From: Pisaster brevispinus
Taxonomy: Eukaryota > Echinodermata > Asteroidea > Forcipulatida > Asteriidae
Reading direction: 5' to 3'
Assembly: GCA_023634235.1 (NCBI GenBank)
Contig: JAMKCF010000001.1
Location: forward strand, 1,726,001 to 1,790,000
DNA length: 64,000 nt
Positions 22,501 through 32,360 of this stretch are shown here, one piece after another. Positions within the stretch are counted from its first letter, which is position 1. Each line of letters opens with the position of its first letter. A program made the translations under genes and the position numbers. Under the pieces are notes generated by a model. The model was not told the origin of the DNA. It did not search any database and saw only the letters and a list, made by a program, of their open reading frames with translations.

Positions 22501-22990
22501 TACAGAGTTGAATTCTGTATACTCAATTATACAGTTAAAGAACACTACTTCACGACAAGCATTTTTATACAGAGATGAATTCTGTATACTAAATTATACA
22601 GTTAAAGAACACTACTTCACAACAAGCATTTTTATACAGAGTTTAATTCTGTATACTCAGTTATACAGTTAAAGAATACTACTTCACAACAATCATTTTT
22701 ATACAGAGTTGAATTCTGTATACTCAATTATACAATTACAGAACACTACTTCACAACAAGCATTTTTATACAGAGATGAATTCTGTATACTCAATTATAC
22801 GGTTAAAGAATACTACTTCACAACAAGCATTTTTATACAGAGTTGAATTCTGTATACTCAATTATACAGTTAAAGAATACTACTTCACAACAATCATTTT
22901 TATACAGAGTTGAATTCTGTATACTCAATTATACAATTACAGAACACTACTTCACAACAAGCATTTTTATACAGAATTGAATTCTGTATG
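22495..22990. repeat. 67-bp satellite array with a palindromic core
   Basis: TATACAGAG recurs at 22566, 22633, 22700 and 22767, a 67-bp period, for about seven copies. Each unit has TATACAGAGTTGAATTCTGT plus ATA, an inverted repeat of TATACAGA and TCTGTATA, followed by AATTATACAGTTAAAGAA and the CACTACTTCACAACAAGCAT part. It begins where the LINE tail ends, as if grown from that tail. Confidence 0.92.
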
Positions 22991-23151
22991 TATACTCAAT
23001 ATTATAGAGCAAGGCTTCCAGACAAGCCATTTATACAAAGTTCTTTAGACAGAATTAAAGACAAAGCATTCAAGAACACGGCTTAAAGTCGGGGATTCTG
23101 AGTTCCACAGGGTTCCAATAGCTTAAACATGAGGGAAATTCCAGTGCGAAT

Positions 23152-23273
23152 TTAAGCAACCTTTTGTATTTTACAGATAAACGGGTTTGGGCGACCCATC
23201 ATGTTATGGTGGTTGTTGTCATGGTAACGTGTGTACCGAACCACTCTGCTGTCTGCCCACAGAGATAATATAC
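23152..23273 (-). CDS. Gene A exon 5: second CTLD half and stop
   Basis: The acceptor is GTTTCAG|GTATAT, phase 1. It encodes ILSLWADSRVVRYTRYHDNN, a short stretch, then RPNPFICKIQKVA and a TAA. The W.D..V.YT pattern and PFICK match the last third of CTLDs. It is shorter than usual between these motifs and lacks the second internal cysteine pair. A possible donor (FIC followed by GTAAAA at 23174) means further exons cannot be excluded. Confidence 0.75.
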
Positions 23274-26200
23274 CTGAAACATTAAGAAAAGAATGTAAAA
23301 AATTACTGTGAAATTAGTTTGATATTGTACGTTGGGTGTTCAAAACGTTTCTACAGCAAATGTCTATTATTTCTGTTTTCATATTGGACATTTGACATTC
23401 ACTTACGTTTGTATAGTAAATGTCTAGTTTCTATTTAAATGTTCTACTTTGGACATTAAAATACTTCTGTACAGTAAATGTAGTTCTTTTTTCAATAGTG
23501 GACATTCCTATACATTGTGTACAGTGAATGTCTACTTTCTGTTTCATTATTGAACTTCGAACACTCAAAAACGTTGTTACAGTGAATGTCTACTTTCTAT
23601 TTCTTTGTTGAACATTGACGTACAGTGAATGTCTACAACCGTGCAAATATTAGAATTCGAATTTGGAACACTGACCAAAAACATGTTGTCCAAAATGTTC
23701 AGATTGATCCAAGCATGAAAACGCTAATGCTATTGGTTGCTTACCAGAATGCTCGTGGTCGCTGAAAGCAGACGTGACTTCATGGCCTGTTAATAAAAAT
23801 AAAAAATTAAAAAACGTTTTTACAATAACTTAAAACAACTTCAGTCCTGAAAATATTTGCACTCGTGGCCAAAGTTTCACGTTTATAGCATCAGTTATTC
23901 GTCTTGTACTCACTGACCTAACTACGGAGCTCCAGCAGTGCCATACCGCTATAGCAATTTAAGTTATAATGCAAAGTCGACAAACTTCCATACACATTTT
24001 GGAAGCTCATCGGTTTGATGAGTACTATTGGTTGTTACCCTTCGACTGACAGGTTAAGGGTTGACTGGTTTATGGTTCAGTGAGTTACAAACCTCTATAG
24101 ATCAACACAGATGCATTGTTGGATCCAGCCAGAGCTGTGCATGCTATGGCCGTAGGACTGACTTGACTAGAACTCATCACCAATGTAGAGCGAACTACAC
24201 ACGTCGATACATTCACTGGTTGGATCGTGTAGCCATCTCCCGAAGCGTCTAAATTCTCCCAACTATCGGTTCGTTTGTGATACAGACCCCACGTAATGAT
24301 CGGCCCAGATGGGTCACTAGCCGTGCACTCGTACTCAAGATCGCTCTTCATAACCAGACTGCGCACTATCAGGTTCCATTCTGCAAATTATTCATTTAGG
24401 TGAAAAATGATTTCTTCCCATCTGATTTCAAATTTTAAAGGATTACCTATTGATGTTGAAAAATCATGAATTCTGAACTCTTTCCAGCGAAAAGAGTGGG
24501 GGATCTTATGTCAATAGACCTTGATCATGCTGCCGCTATCTAGGTCATGTTCCTTGTATCCAATACCAGCAATGATAATAATATTCATTGTACAAACAGA
24601 AACCAGACTGTTTCTACTTCCAGCCTCGGTTTGGCCACATTGATTTGAACGGAAGAAACTCAAGATGGCCGCACTATTAAAAGGTCTATGGCCCTTGCTT
24701 CTGATTGTTTGATGTATGTCTGAGAAAAGGAGATTGAAGAAGATAGTTTCACGAGAGAATCTGTTTTAACCAAAAAGATACTAAGTCGTTCCACTGAGAT
24801 CCTTCAGATCAACTTCAAGGTGGAGTTGGTGCATTCGTGCCATTTGGTTTGTACACTTAATACAGTGGGAGACGTGTGAGGACTCTAGGTGGCAGCAGAC
24901 TTACCAGGTAATTCCATTTTTCTTGGAAATGTGCGCATGCTCAGAACGGAGCAAACAATGGAAATTTACCTGGTGTTTCTGCTGCCACCCAGCATTCCAA
25001 AGTCTCTGGATACTCACCATATGATCCACACAGGTAAATATTTTCTCTCTGCTGTTCAGTAAGAAGGCCGTCAAAGACCGTCAGATCACTGTATGCTGCC
25101 GAACCACCTCTGAAATGAGGATCGTTGGTCTGACCGCAACTGTTGGTCATTCCCATGTAAAACTTGGTGCAATCATCGCTGAATTGCCCGACCGCTTCGG
25201 TACGTTGGTCCCTCTCCACTGATACACCATTGACGAAAAGTTGAAGAGCGCCATCAGTACCAGTTATCCCCTCGATGTCCAAAGTCAGGTGAATCCATTT
25301 GTTTTTAGGTATCTTAACTTGATCGAAGGCCTTTCTTTCCTGATAATTTGATGTTCGGACGTAAAACTCGAACAAGTTGTTTTGAAACAAGAAGGCGATA
25401 CCCCTGGCCTTTCTTGTTTGTCCTCCAGAGCTGATGTAATACCTTTTACAAGTGAAGCCTGATGACGTATCTATCTTGAGCCATAAAGACCACGTCATAT
25501 TTCCACAGAGACCCGGGTCAGAGATACAGGTGTCTTTGAAGTCACCAAAATCCAGGTAGGAGCCTGCCTGTGCGTACACAGCACATTGATGGTTAACGAC
25601 ATCGGGAGCTGGAATCAATTTGGCCAGGCTCTGGTTACCAGCGAGCTGGTACCAGTCTCCACTCACTGCAGTAGAGTCACATGATGTGGCGGAGCTCTCT
25701 AATGGGCCAAGAGCACGATGCAGAATCGGCTTCACATCTGCGGGCATTACATAATATGAAACGATTTGTATTTAATAGCGCAAGCAATATCAGCAATGCG
25801 TTGAAGTATGATAGATAGGTTGCAATAGACCGTGCAAGTCTCGCGCGTGTTCGAACATTTTTGGGACCACTGTGGTCCCACGTACACTGCTTTAACGCGT
25901 TAAAGAAACAAACTCACGCGCTTAACGGATCCCAATGTTCGAATACGCGCGAGACTTGCACAGTCTATATTACGTAAATCGGCCATCTTTACGGGCAACT
26001 TTGGAACCATTGATCTCCATTAATATCATAGAGTTATCTATAGGAACTAGAGGGCGCACTGGTAATGCTACGTGCACAAACGCGACGGAACCACAAGGAG
26101 GCACGCGCGCCATTTTGTACGAGGGCAACATTGAATACGAAATACGCGGTGTGCTAATTAAATACACGTTATGCGGTCTAAAAACAAAACAAAAAACGAG

Positions 26201-27465
26201 CGGCTGTATTAAAGTTGTTTCGTGGGGTTAAGGTTATTCGTTTCAAAAGAGGATGAACACACTATGTCATGATTTATTGTCCAAAGTGAAGGAATATAAT
26301 TCTAAATTATTATATTTATTCGGGGATTATTTAGTAGCATAAACGGTCTTCACTGGCGTTCATAAATTTCACAGTAAACCCTTTCATTGTTAACCGTTGC
26401 TCTTTTGCAACACGCACAAATGGTTTAGACGTTGTTTTGGACTACTTCAGTACTTACGAAATGGCCGCCGCGCTGCCCTTGTCGGGCCGCGTAAATAGGC
26501 TACTGCGCCCTCTAGTTCCTATATATAACTCGGAGATCAATGTTTGGAACACACAGTCATGCGTTTCGCGTGAGAACGGCGTACAGCACGCGCACATTTC
26601 ACAAACTCATTGCACGATTGGTTAGTTAACGCGGCTATGATGGCGTCTATAGACCCCTTGCATTGACCGCTATCATTGATGAAACATGCACGAGTGAAAG
26701 GCTATCATTGGCTGAGAGTCGCGCGCAGCGCGTACACGCATGCACTTTTCCATTGTTTGTCATCAAAGATGGCGGCCACTGACGTCATGTGCAATCCATC
26801 TATTGGGAACTATCTATTGCTTTTTTATTGTTTTCACAAAATTCCGTAAACTATTTGGTGGTAAGTTACTCTCTACAATGTTATAATGTGATTGCTGATT
26901 GAAAATGCGGAACAACTATAACTTTTTACTTTGATCTCGGTGGTGAGAGACGCCACAAAAGAGCAGCAACAAAAACAAAACCGATGTACGGTTAAATAAT
27001 GCATTTAACACCAATCAAGTCAGAAGCTGGGTTTACAGGTTAACACCACTGAGCACCTAGAGAGGATGGACAATGTGGGCGAGCGACCAATAGCAAACAC
27101 TGGTAGGTCTAGCATAAAACCAACAATATTACCAACTTACAAATACTAGTCTCAGTATTGTCTCTTAACCAGATGGTCTTTGGAACCTCAGTTGAGGACA
27201 CATTGACGAATATCTTGTCTGTATACTCCATGATGAATGTGAGCTCCCCAAGGCTCGTGACTGTGGCCAGTTCGGCAACACGTCCAGCATTGCTGTAGCT
27301 CGCACAAAACGTCCCAGCGTCCTGGTAGGAGAGGTCTTCAGGGAAGTATCGGTAGCAGTAGTTTTGGTTCCTAACCCATTGGAAGGGACACGGTGAACAT
27401 ACAGCGTGGCTTGATCCACAAAGAGCTGATACTACTGCTCCAGCTAAGAGCAACAACATCCTCAT
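23152..27465 (-). CDS. Lectin-like secreted protein A: CTLD halves flanking LamG-like and Ig-like domains
   Basis: Five exons, 27465-27141, 25737-25018, 24380-24093, 23786-23745 and 23273-23152, join in frame to 498 codons plus stop. In order they encode: a signal peptide (MRMLLLLAGAVVSALCGSSH); the first part of a C-type lectin-like domain (CPFQW, NYCYRYFPE, TFC, TIWLRD); a LamG/concanavalin-like jelly roll (MTWSLWLKID, KWIHLTLD, ALQLFVNG); an Ig-like domain (YECTASDP to IACTAL); a short linker; and a CTLD-like ending (SLWADSRVVRYT to PFICK). No transmembrane helix is seen, so the protein is probably secreted, with lectin or immune recognition as a plausible but unproven role. The CTLD lacks the EPN/QPD and WND motifs used for classical calcium-dependent sugar binding. 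All internal junctions are phase 1. The matching paralog lies upstream on the same strand. The last exon could instead splice on at FIC|GTAAAA. Confidence 0.85.
23325..23640. repeat. Degenerate minisatellite in the last intron of gene A
   Basis: A roughly 55-65-bp unit containing GTACAGTGAATGTCTACTTT and CATTATTGAACTTCGAACAC recurs about five times with heavy divergence (ACAGCAAATGTCTATTATTT, ATAGTAAATGTCTAGTTTCT, ACAGTAAATGTAG). Confidence 0.7.
23745..23786 (-). CDS. Gene A exon 4: 42-nt linker exon
   Basis: TTAACAG|GCC to TCTG|GTAAGC, phase 1 at both ends, encoding HEVTSAFSDHEHSG. The aligned 48-nt exon of gene B (42603-42650) has the same phase, the shared FRLSDHGH/FSDHEH pattern and the same TCTG|GTAAG donor, which supports this microexon. 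Confidence 0.8.
24093..24380 (-). CDS. Gene A exon 3: Ig-like domain
   Basis: The exon is 288 nt, phase 1 at both ends. The acceptor is TTTGCAG|AATGG; the donor AGAG|GTTTGT is weak but aligns with AAAG|GTTAGT in gene B. YECTASDPSGPIITW gives the first Ig cysteine and core tryptophan, and AIACTALAG the second cysteine. An additional cysteine is in VSTCVV. N-glycosylation sites are NVS and NAS. Confidence 0.88.
24600..24760. repeat. Dispersed repeat related to 36630-36790
   Basis: Both copies share CTTCCAGCCTCGGTTTGGCC/CTTCCGGCCACAGCTGGTCA, then CACA/CACTGATTTG and AAGATGGCCGCA/AAGATGGCAGCA, AAAGGTCT and TGTTT. Identity is moderate over about 120 bp. It lies in the intron between the LamG and Ig exons of gene A. 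Confidence 0.5.
24882..24996. mobile_element. MITE of the CTAGGTGGCAGCAGACTTA family (copy next to LamG exon)
   Basis: The left end CTAGGTGGCAGCAGACTTAC and the right end GTTTCTGCTGCCACCCAG are imperfect inverted repeats, and the interior AGGTAAATTCCAT-like arms also pair. A near-perfect copy is at 59901-59999 and a fragment at 62135-62185. This copy lies about 20 bp from the exon 2 donor of gene A. Confidence 0.75.
25018..25737 (-). CDS. Gene A exon 2: LamG/concanavalin A-like domain
   Basis: The exon is 720 nt, phase 1 at both ends (acceptor CCCGCAG|ATGTG, donor ATATG|GTGAGT). It begins YVKPILHRALGPLESSATSC and holds the Laminin_G_3-style strands: MTWSLWLKID, YYISSGGQ, FEFYVRTSN, KWIHLTLD, ALQLFVNGVS and AAYSDLTVFDGLLTEQQREN. 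A small palindromic MITE begins 21 bp beyond the donor. Confidence 0.92.
25820..25970. mobile_element. Palindromic MITE (AGACTGTGCAAGTCTCGCGCG ends)
   Basis: ATAGACCGTGCAAGTCTCGC GCG at about 25828-25850 pairs with CGCGCGAGACTTGCACAGTC at 25945-25964; TTCGAACATT and AATGTTCGAA also pair. A decayed relative is at 58255-58405 (GAATACGCACGAGATTTGCA). Confidence 0.75.
26530..26805. mobile_element. Two abutting MITE copies (TCATGCGTTTCGCG type and TATAGACCCCTTGCATTG type)
   Basis: 26530-26650 matches the 3590-3680 arm in reverse (CAGTCATGCGTTTCGCGTGA). 26648-26805 matches 42390-42545 over its full length (TGAAAGGCTATCATTGGCTG, AGTCGCGCGCAGCGCG, ACGTCATGTGCAATCCATCT), with ends GACCGC/GCGGCC loosely inverted. 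Both copies sit in the first intergenic 1.5 kb or intron of gene A. Confidence 0.7.
27141..27465 (-). CDS. Gene A exon 1: signal peptide and first CTLD half
   Basis: The exon is 325 nt, starts at the ATG of MRMLLLLAG and ends at ATTT|GTAAGT in phase 1. The CSPCPFQW and NYCYRYF motifs give the extra N-terminal cysteine pair of long-form CTLDs. TFC is the expected first core cysteine, and its partner would be the cysteine of PFIC in exon 5. Start choice rests on the signal peptide and alignment with gene B. Confidence 0.88.
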
Positions 27466-29100
27466 TACACCGGATTTCTGTGGCTTAGTAAGTCTAAAAC
27501 TAATAGTAACCCAAGACTCAGTTCCATCAACGAATATACTTCACTAAGCAGTCTACAGTCATGCAACGCAATATAAAGATCTAAAGTTGGGATCCCAATT
27601 GGCTGCGACGGTCAACTGCAGGTTTTTTCCTGCAAAACAATTCCTTGCAATCAATTGATAATAACGCTAATTTTAGCTAGTAGTTTCACAACGTGAGGTG
27701 ATTATCAAGAAAAAACCCGCCTACAAAGTGAGCTGTTTTGATTATACATGTAATTGCCAATTTGTTGCATTGTGGTTTGATTGTATTGTTTTGCAGTGAT
27801 TGTCTTCATGGCGAGAACAGGCAACTCTGGACCAATGTCACTGATACAAACCTTGATAATTTCGGAAATATTGTTATGCATGGATGGAGTGGGGTTTTTT
27901 TTTATGTGGGGCATGGCCAAAAATAAGTATTTATATAAAATGTTTACTGCGTCTCATTTTGAAACTTTTGCAAAGATAAGGCTAAAACAATAGTTGTTTT
28001 CCTTATTTTGTCTATAAACCAAGTTATTGATTTTTTAATAAATCAAGTAATTACCCACTAGGGAAACAAACTGTTAAAAAAAATGTTACCTACAATTATT
28101 TTACATTCTGATTGTTTTCATTATTTCAACTATTTTTTTATGTTTTGAGAAGATGCCCCTTTTGAAAATTAGAACTGTAAATTACTGTTTACAAATGGAG
28201 CAGTAACTGTGGGTGACTTATAAAATCAAGATTAAGTTTCAGAATGCACCTTGTCAACGGGTGCATTATTATTTTTTTTTTCACTTATGACCCGTTCTCA
28301 AACTGTAGTCACAGGTTGCTCTATTTTTAACCAGGGCTCTCAGTGCTCTTGTCTTATGCCATTCACTATTCTAGATAACCTGACGTAAAAGTAAATTCAA
28401 AAACATCGTCTGTTTATGTCAAATTCCATTTCGAATACTGCAGTGACTTTGTTGTGTCATTTTACGTCTCAATAACCAGCTAGAGAAGCCCCGCCCCCCC
28501 CCCAACCACGTGGATATCTACTAGCTGTCGTCTGCCAAAATTGTTCACAAACTTCGACTGGTACCCGTCTTCACAAGAGTCATAGTTACAGACGTCTTTG
28601 TGGAACCAGTGTAGGAAGCTCGGGGCACCGGCACTTGGACATTTCTTGGAGAGAGTGCTTGAGAAAAATGGTAATGTGTATTCCTGTAACTTCTGTTTTT
28701 GTGTATTTGTTGTTTGTAATGTTTGTTGATGACGCATAGCGTCTTTGGGGAAAAGTTTACGAGAAGAAACGACCGGTGTGGTGGTGTTTTAATGCCAACA
28801 CGGTCTTGGCATTCGACCTCAGCGAATTCATGCATTGAACACATGACAAGCATTAAAGCAAACCATTGTAAGGCATTATCAACAATAGGTTACACTGTTC
28901 AAGTACCTGTATCAATACTCCTTGCAGTTGTTGAAGGCTTTAAGTCAGTAAATACAAGTTAACCAGTCCAAATTGTATTCGTCTAATAGCTATTCAATGT
29001 TGATATTGCGAAATGTATTTTGTAGTTAATAACCAATGTACTTTTGAATGCATTTTAGGCCCTATTGCACTCTGACTGGGACTGTTCTCATCCATCAGGC
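27466..29100. other. Upstream region of gene A; one weak candidate exon
   Basis: The promoter of gene A should lie just right of 27465, but I see no convincing TATA box in the right orientation. The only possible coding piece is the minus-strand segment 28484-28657, listed separately. The rest is AT-rich with no recognised repeat. Confidence 0.4.
28484..28657 (-). other. Unrecognised candidate coding exon
   Basis: After a TTTTTCTCAAG acceptor the minus strand reads TLSKKCPSAGAPSFLHWFHK, then DVCNYDSCEDGYQSKFVNNF and GRRQLVDIHVVG, with three cysteines and a composition unlike the surrounding AT-rich noise. The frame then runs through a C/G homopolymer (28492-28503) to a stop. I do not recognise the family and see no clear donor or partner exon, so it may be a chance frame or an exon of an unseen gene. 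Confidence 0.22.
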
Positions 29101-29105
29101 GAATA

Positions 29106-29536
29106 AGTCCGGTGGCTTAACGAAAAAATCGTGACACGCTGGATTAAGCACTAAACTTTGCACACTTGTTTTAGGGGTCCCATAGAAGCATATTAGAGGG
29201 GGGTGCCCGGTCTGTCATCTCCAGGTCAGTAAACTAAAGGGATCAACTTTTTCCACATAGCGCTACCCGAGTGTCTGAAATAGAAGCTGCATGCATGGTC
29301 ATTTGTTATAAGTTTTAATGATATGCGGAAGCGGCCCTCTTTTGGTGAAAAATTGATAGGCAGTATTATAATACCACATGCACTTTAACCTCAACCTGAC
29401 CTTGACCTAGGTCACCCAAACCGGGCACCCCCCTCTAGAATGATTCTATGGGACCTATAGAATAACTGTACAAAATTTGTTGCTTTAATCCAGCGTGTCA
29501 CAATTTTGCCAAAAAATTGCCCTAAGCCACCAGACT
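29106..29536. mobile_element. Palindromic MITE with AGTCCGGTGGCTTA ends
   Basis: The left end AGTCCGGTGGCTTA pairs with the right end TAAGCCACCAGACT, and the arms continue inwards for about 110 bp: GTGACACGCTGGATTAAGCA answers TGCTTTAATCCAGCGTGTCA, and GAGGGGGGTGCCCGG answers CCGGGCACCCCCCTC. No coding. Confidence 0.85.
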
Positions 29537-29875
29537 AGAACACAAATTTCACTTAATTTAACAAAAGGAAAACAGACCTCCATGTTTACAATACAATTTT
29601 ATTTGATACTCTTTTAGAGCGAAATTTTAAACATCACGTCATCTGACCTAAAAAAACAAGTGGGTCTTCAATTCCGAAGGTGGAATTTTTGTGCCAGTCA
29701 AAAATGTGAAAATCAGTGCCCTTTTTATTGAATGTCATTGAGACTCAAGAAAAAGCTACAAATTCTCTGTACAAAAATGTAGGCAACAGACCATGTATTT
29801 GAAATGTAACGTCATTGCAGGTTTTTATATTTTGACAAAGACTATACCTGGAAGGGTATGAAACACGGATCACTT

Positions 29876-30356
29876 AACCCTAACCATGCTAAATGCAACA
29901 ATATACACCAAATGCTAATAGTTGTTGTGATCTGTTGCATTTGGCAGTCAACTCAGATGTCATTTTTGGACTGAATTTGTAGCATTCAGCAGTGAAGTGA
30001 CCTCATATACATGTAGGTTTGGGTGCTTCTATTGTATCTGAACAACTTATAATGGGTATTTCAAAATACTTTTTATGGGAAAAGTATTGAGAAGTATGAT
30101 GTAATATTAGGTAAGAATCATAATTCAAATCATATTCAAAAGACTGTATAATAACAGTTAAACATTACACCTATGTGCATACTGTTGCATTTAGTAGGGC
30201 AAACACCCTTGCTCAGTCCTTTCCCAAACAGCATGCCTGCACAATGCAACAATATCCCTTGTTCTTGTTGCATTTTGTTGCATTTGGCATGGTGCTCATT
30301 TCAACTGTGTTGCATTCTGTTGTATTTGGCATGCTTTGTAGAGAGACCCTAATGGG
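29876..30356. mobile_element. Non-autonomous element with CCCTAACC/GGGTTAGGG ends (copy 1)
   Basis: ACCCTAACCATGCTAAATGC at 29878 and a right end AATGGGGGTTAGGG bound a segment whose nearly identical copy is at 41320-41751. Shared runs include AGTTGTTGTGATCTGTTGCA and AATCATAATTCAAATCATAT. TTGCATTT/AAATGCAA words recur in both orientations. No reading frame is conserved. Confidence 0.75.
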
Positions 30357-30634
30357 GGTTAGGGTTTGGAGTTTTAACCTGAGGTTAGAAACTTGTAATT
30401 TTTTGTTGTTTTCATAAGGACTCTGTCTATCGGAAAAGTTTGGTTTCTCATTTCCTATCTTTGTGCAAGTACGAAATTGCATGTTGTTTTTGTCATGTGT
30501 TATGACGTCCTAAAGAAAAAGCATGCCCCCAACTTTATGGCATATAGCAACTCTGTAGTCTATGAAAAATAAATTAAGCATTCACTTGTAACCATGAAGC
30601 CGTGTAGTGCACCAGACATCGTGTAATTAGCCAG

Positions 30635-30795
30635 AGGGGTGTCTGGGTGTCTTTTGGACACCTTGTTTGAAAATTGGACACCCTGTGTTATCTGTCATTT
30701 ACATGTTAATGTTTTTTAAGGGAACAATTTGGACACCCTATTTGTTTATTATCAGCCACTTTGAACACCCTTTTACCAAATCCTGGCTAGAACCT
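30635..30795. repeat. TTGGACACCCTGT dispersed repeat (copy 1)
   Basis: TGGACACC recurs four times, spaced with TTATCTGTCATTTACATGTT; the same arrangement is at 35525-35700 (TTTTCTGTCATTTACCTGCA, TTTGGACACCC). The two copies are about 70 percent alike by eye and end near CCTGGCTAGAACC/CCTGGCTAAAACT. Confidence 0.7.
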
Positions 30796-31099
30796 TGCGT
30801 CAGACATTTAAATCTAATTTGCATGACTTTCACTACTTCAATAATAACAAATTTATTTGAGGCTATTCCTATGTAATGGCTGACTTTATTTTTCATGCAA
30901 GGTAAAGTTATTGAAATACTGATAGTTTACAATGATGAGGTTCTTTAGCTCAAGTAACAGGCTTGTTAATCATCAATTTTAATGATAATTTTTTTTCTCT
31001 CCAGTATGGTCACAACAGTGGAGTAGATGCTACCATTGCCATTTGATGGAATGGGTGGTACTGCCGAACAAATGAGGTGAGTTAAGGTTGAATGAAATG

Positions 31100-32360
31100 G
31101 ATGTGACTGAGCCATCTAGTGATGGAGTGGGTGAGATCTGAGGCTGTGTAGCGAACTGGGTTGGGTAAGGTTGTACAGTCGGATGGGTATGTAGTGAACT
31201 GGGACGAGTAAGGCTATACAGTGGGATAGTGTGTCTAATGGAATGGTTTTTAGGCTGTGTAGTGAACTGGGATGAGTAAGGTTGTACAGTGGGATGGGTG
31301 TGTCTAATGGAATAGTTTTTAGGCTGTGTAGTGATCTGGGATGAGTAAGGTTGTACAATGGGATGGATGTGTCTGATGGATAGGTTTTCAGGCTCTGTAG
31401 TGATCTGGGACGATTGTACGGTAGGATGGGTGTGTCTAATGGAATGGATTTTAAGCTGAAGTGAACTTGGGTGAGTAACAGTCAGTGGGATGGTGTGTCT
31501 AATGGATTGGTTTTAGGCTGTGTAGTGAACTGGGATGTGTAAGGTTGTACAGTGGGATGGTGTGTCTAATGGAATGGTTTTTAGGCTGTGTAGTGAACTT
31601 GGGTGAGTTTGGTTGTACAGTGGGATGGTGTGTCTAACGGAATGGTTTTTAGGCTGTGTAGTGAAATGGGATGAGTAAGGTTGTACAGTGGGATGGGTGT
31701 GTCTAATGGAATGGTTTTTAGGCTGTGTAGTGAACTGGGATGAGTAAGGTTGTACAGTGGGATGGGTGTGTCTAATGGAATGGTTTTTAGGCTGTGTAGT
31801 GAACTGGGATGAGTAAGGTTGTACAGTGGGATGGGTGTGTCTAATGGAATGGTTTTTAGGCTGTGCAGTGAACTGGGATGAGTAAGGTTGTACAGTGGCA
31901 TGGACATGTCTAATGGAATGGTTTTTAGGCTGTGTAGTGAACTGGGATGAGTAACATTGTACAGTGGGATGGGTGTGTCTGATGGATTGGTTTTAGGCTC
32001 TCTAGTTAACTGGGGTGAGTAAATTGTACAGTGGGATGGTGTGTGTAATGGAATGGGTGTTAGGAACTATAGTGAACTTGGATGAGTAAGGTTTTATACA
32101 GTGCGATGGGTTTGTGTAACTGAATGGGTGTTAGGCTCTGTAGTGACTTGGGATGAGTAAGGATTTATACAGTGCGATGGGTTTGTTTAACTGAATGGGT
32201 GTTAGGCTCTGTAGTGATCGGCTGGGGTGATTTAAGAAAGCTTATGCAGTGGGTTGAGGTTGGCTATGTAAGGCTTTGCAATGGGATGGTTGTTTAGCTT
32301 TACAGAGGACTTTGGTGAGTATGGTTTTACAGTGGGATGGGTGTGAGTATATACTGGATA
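31100..32360. repeat. 69-bp minisatellite, about 16 units
   Basis: TTGTACAGTG recurs at 31681, 31750 and 31819, a 69-bp period. The unit contains GTGTAGTGAACTGGGATGAG, TAAGGTTGTACAGTGGGATG and GGTGTGTCTAATGGAATGGT plus TTTTAGGCT. The central units (31600-31970) are nearly identical; units decay towards both edges, with GGATGAGTAAGG traces to about 32600. Since 69 is a multiple of three, the minus strand stays open as a 23-residue repeat. I treat that as an artefact. Confidence 0.93.

Noticed and set aside
22495..22990. CRISPR-like array
   Set aside because: The units are contiguous 67-bp tandem repeats without unique spacers, and the genome is clearly eukaryotic.
27565..27585. TATA box for gene A
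   Set aside because: TATAAAG reads on the plus strand; the gene is on the minus strand, where it reads CTTTATA.
31581..31907. 108-codon repeat protein on the minus strand
   Set aside because: The frame follows from a 69-bp minisatellite period divisible by three; there is no signal, domain or splice context.
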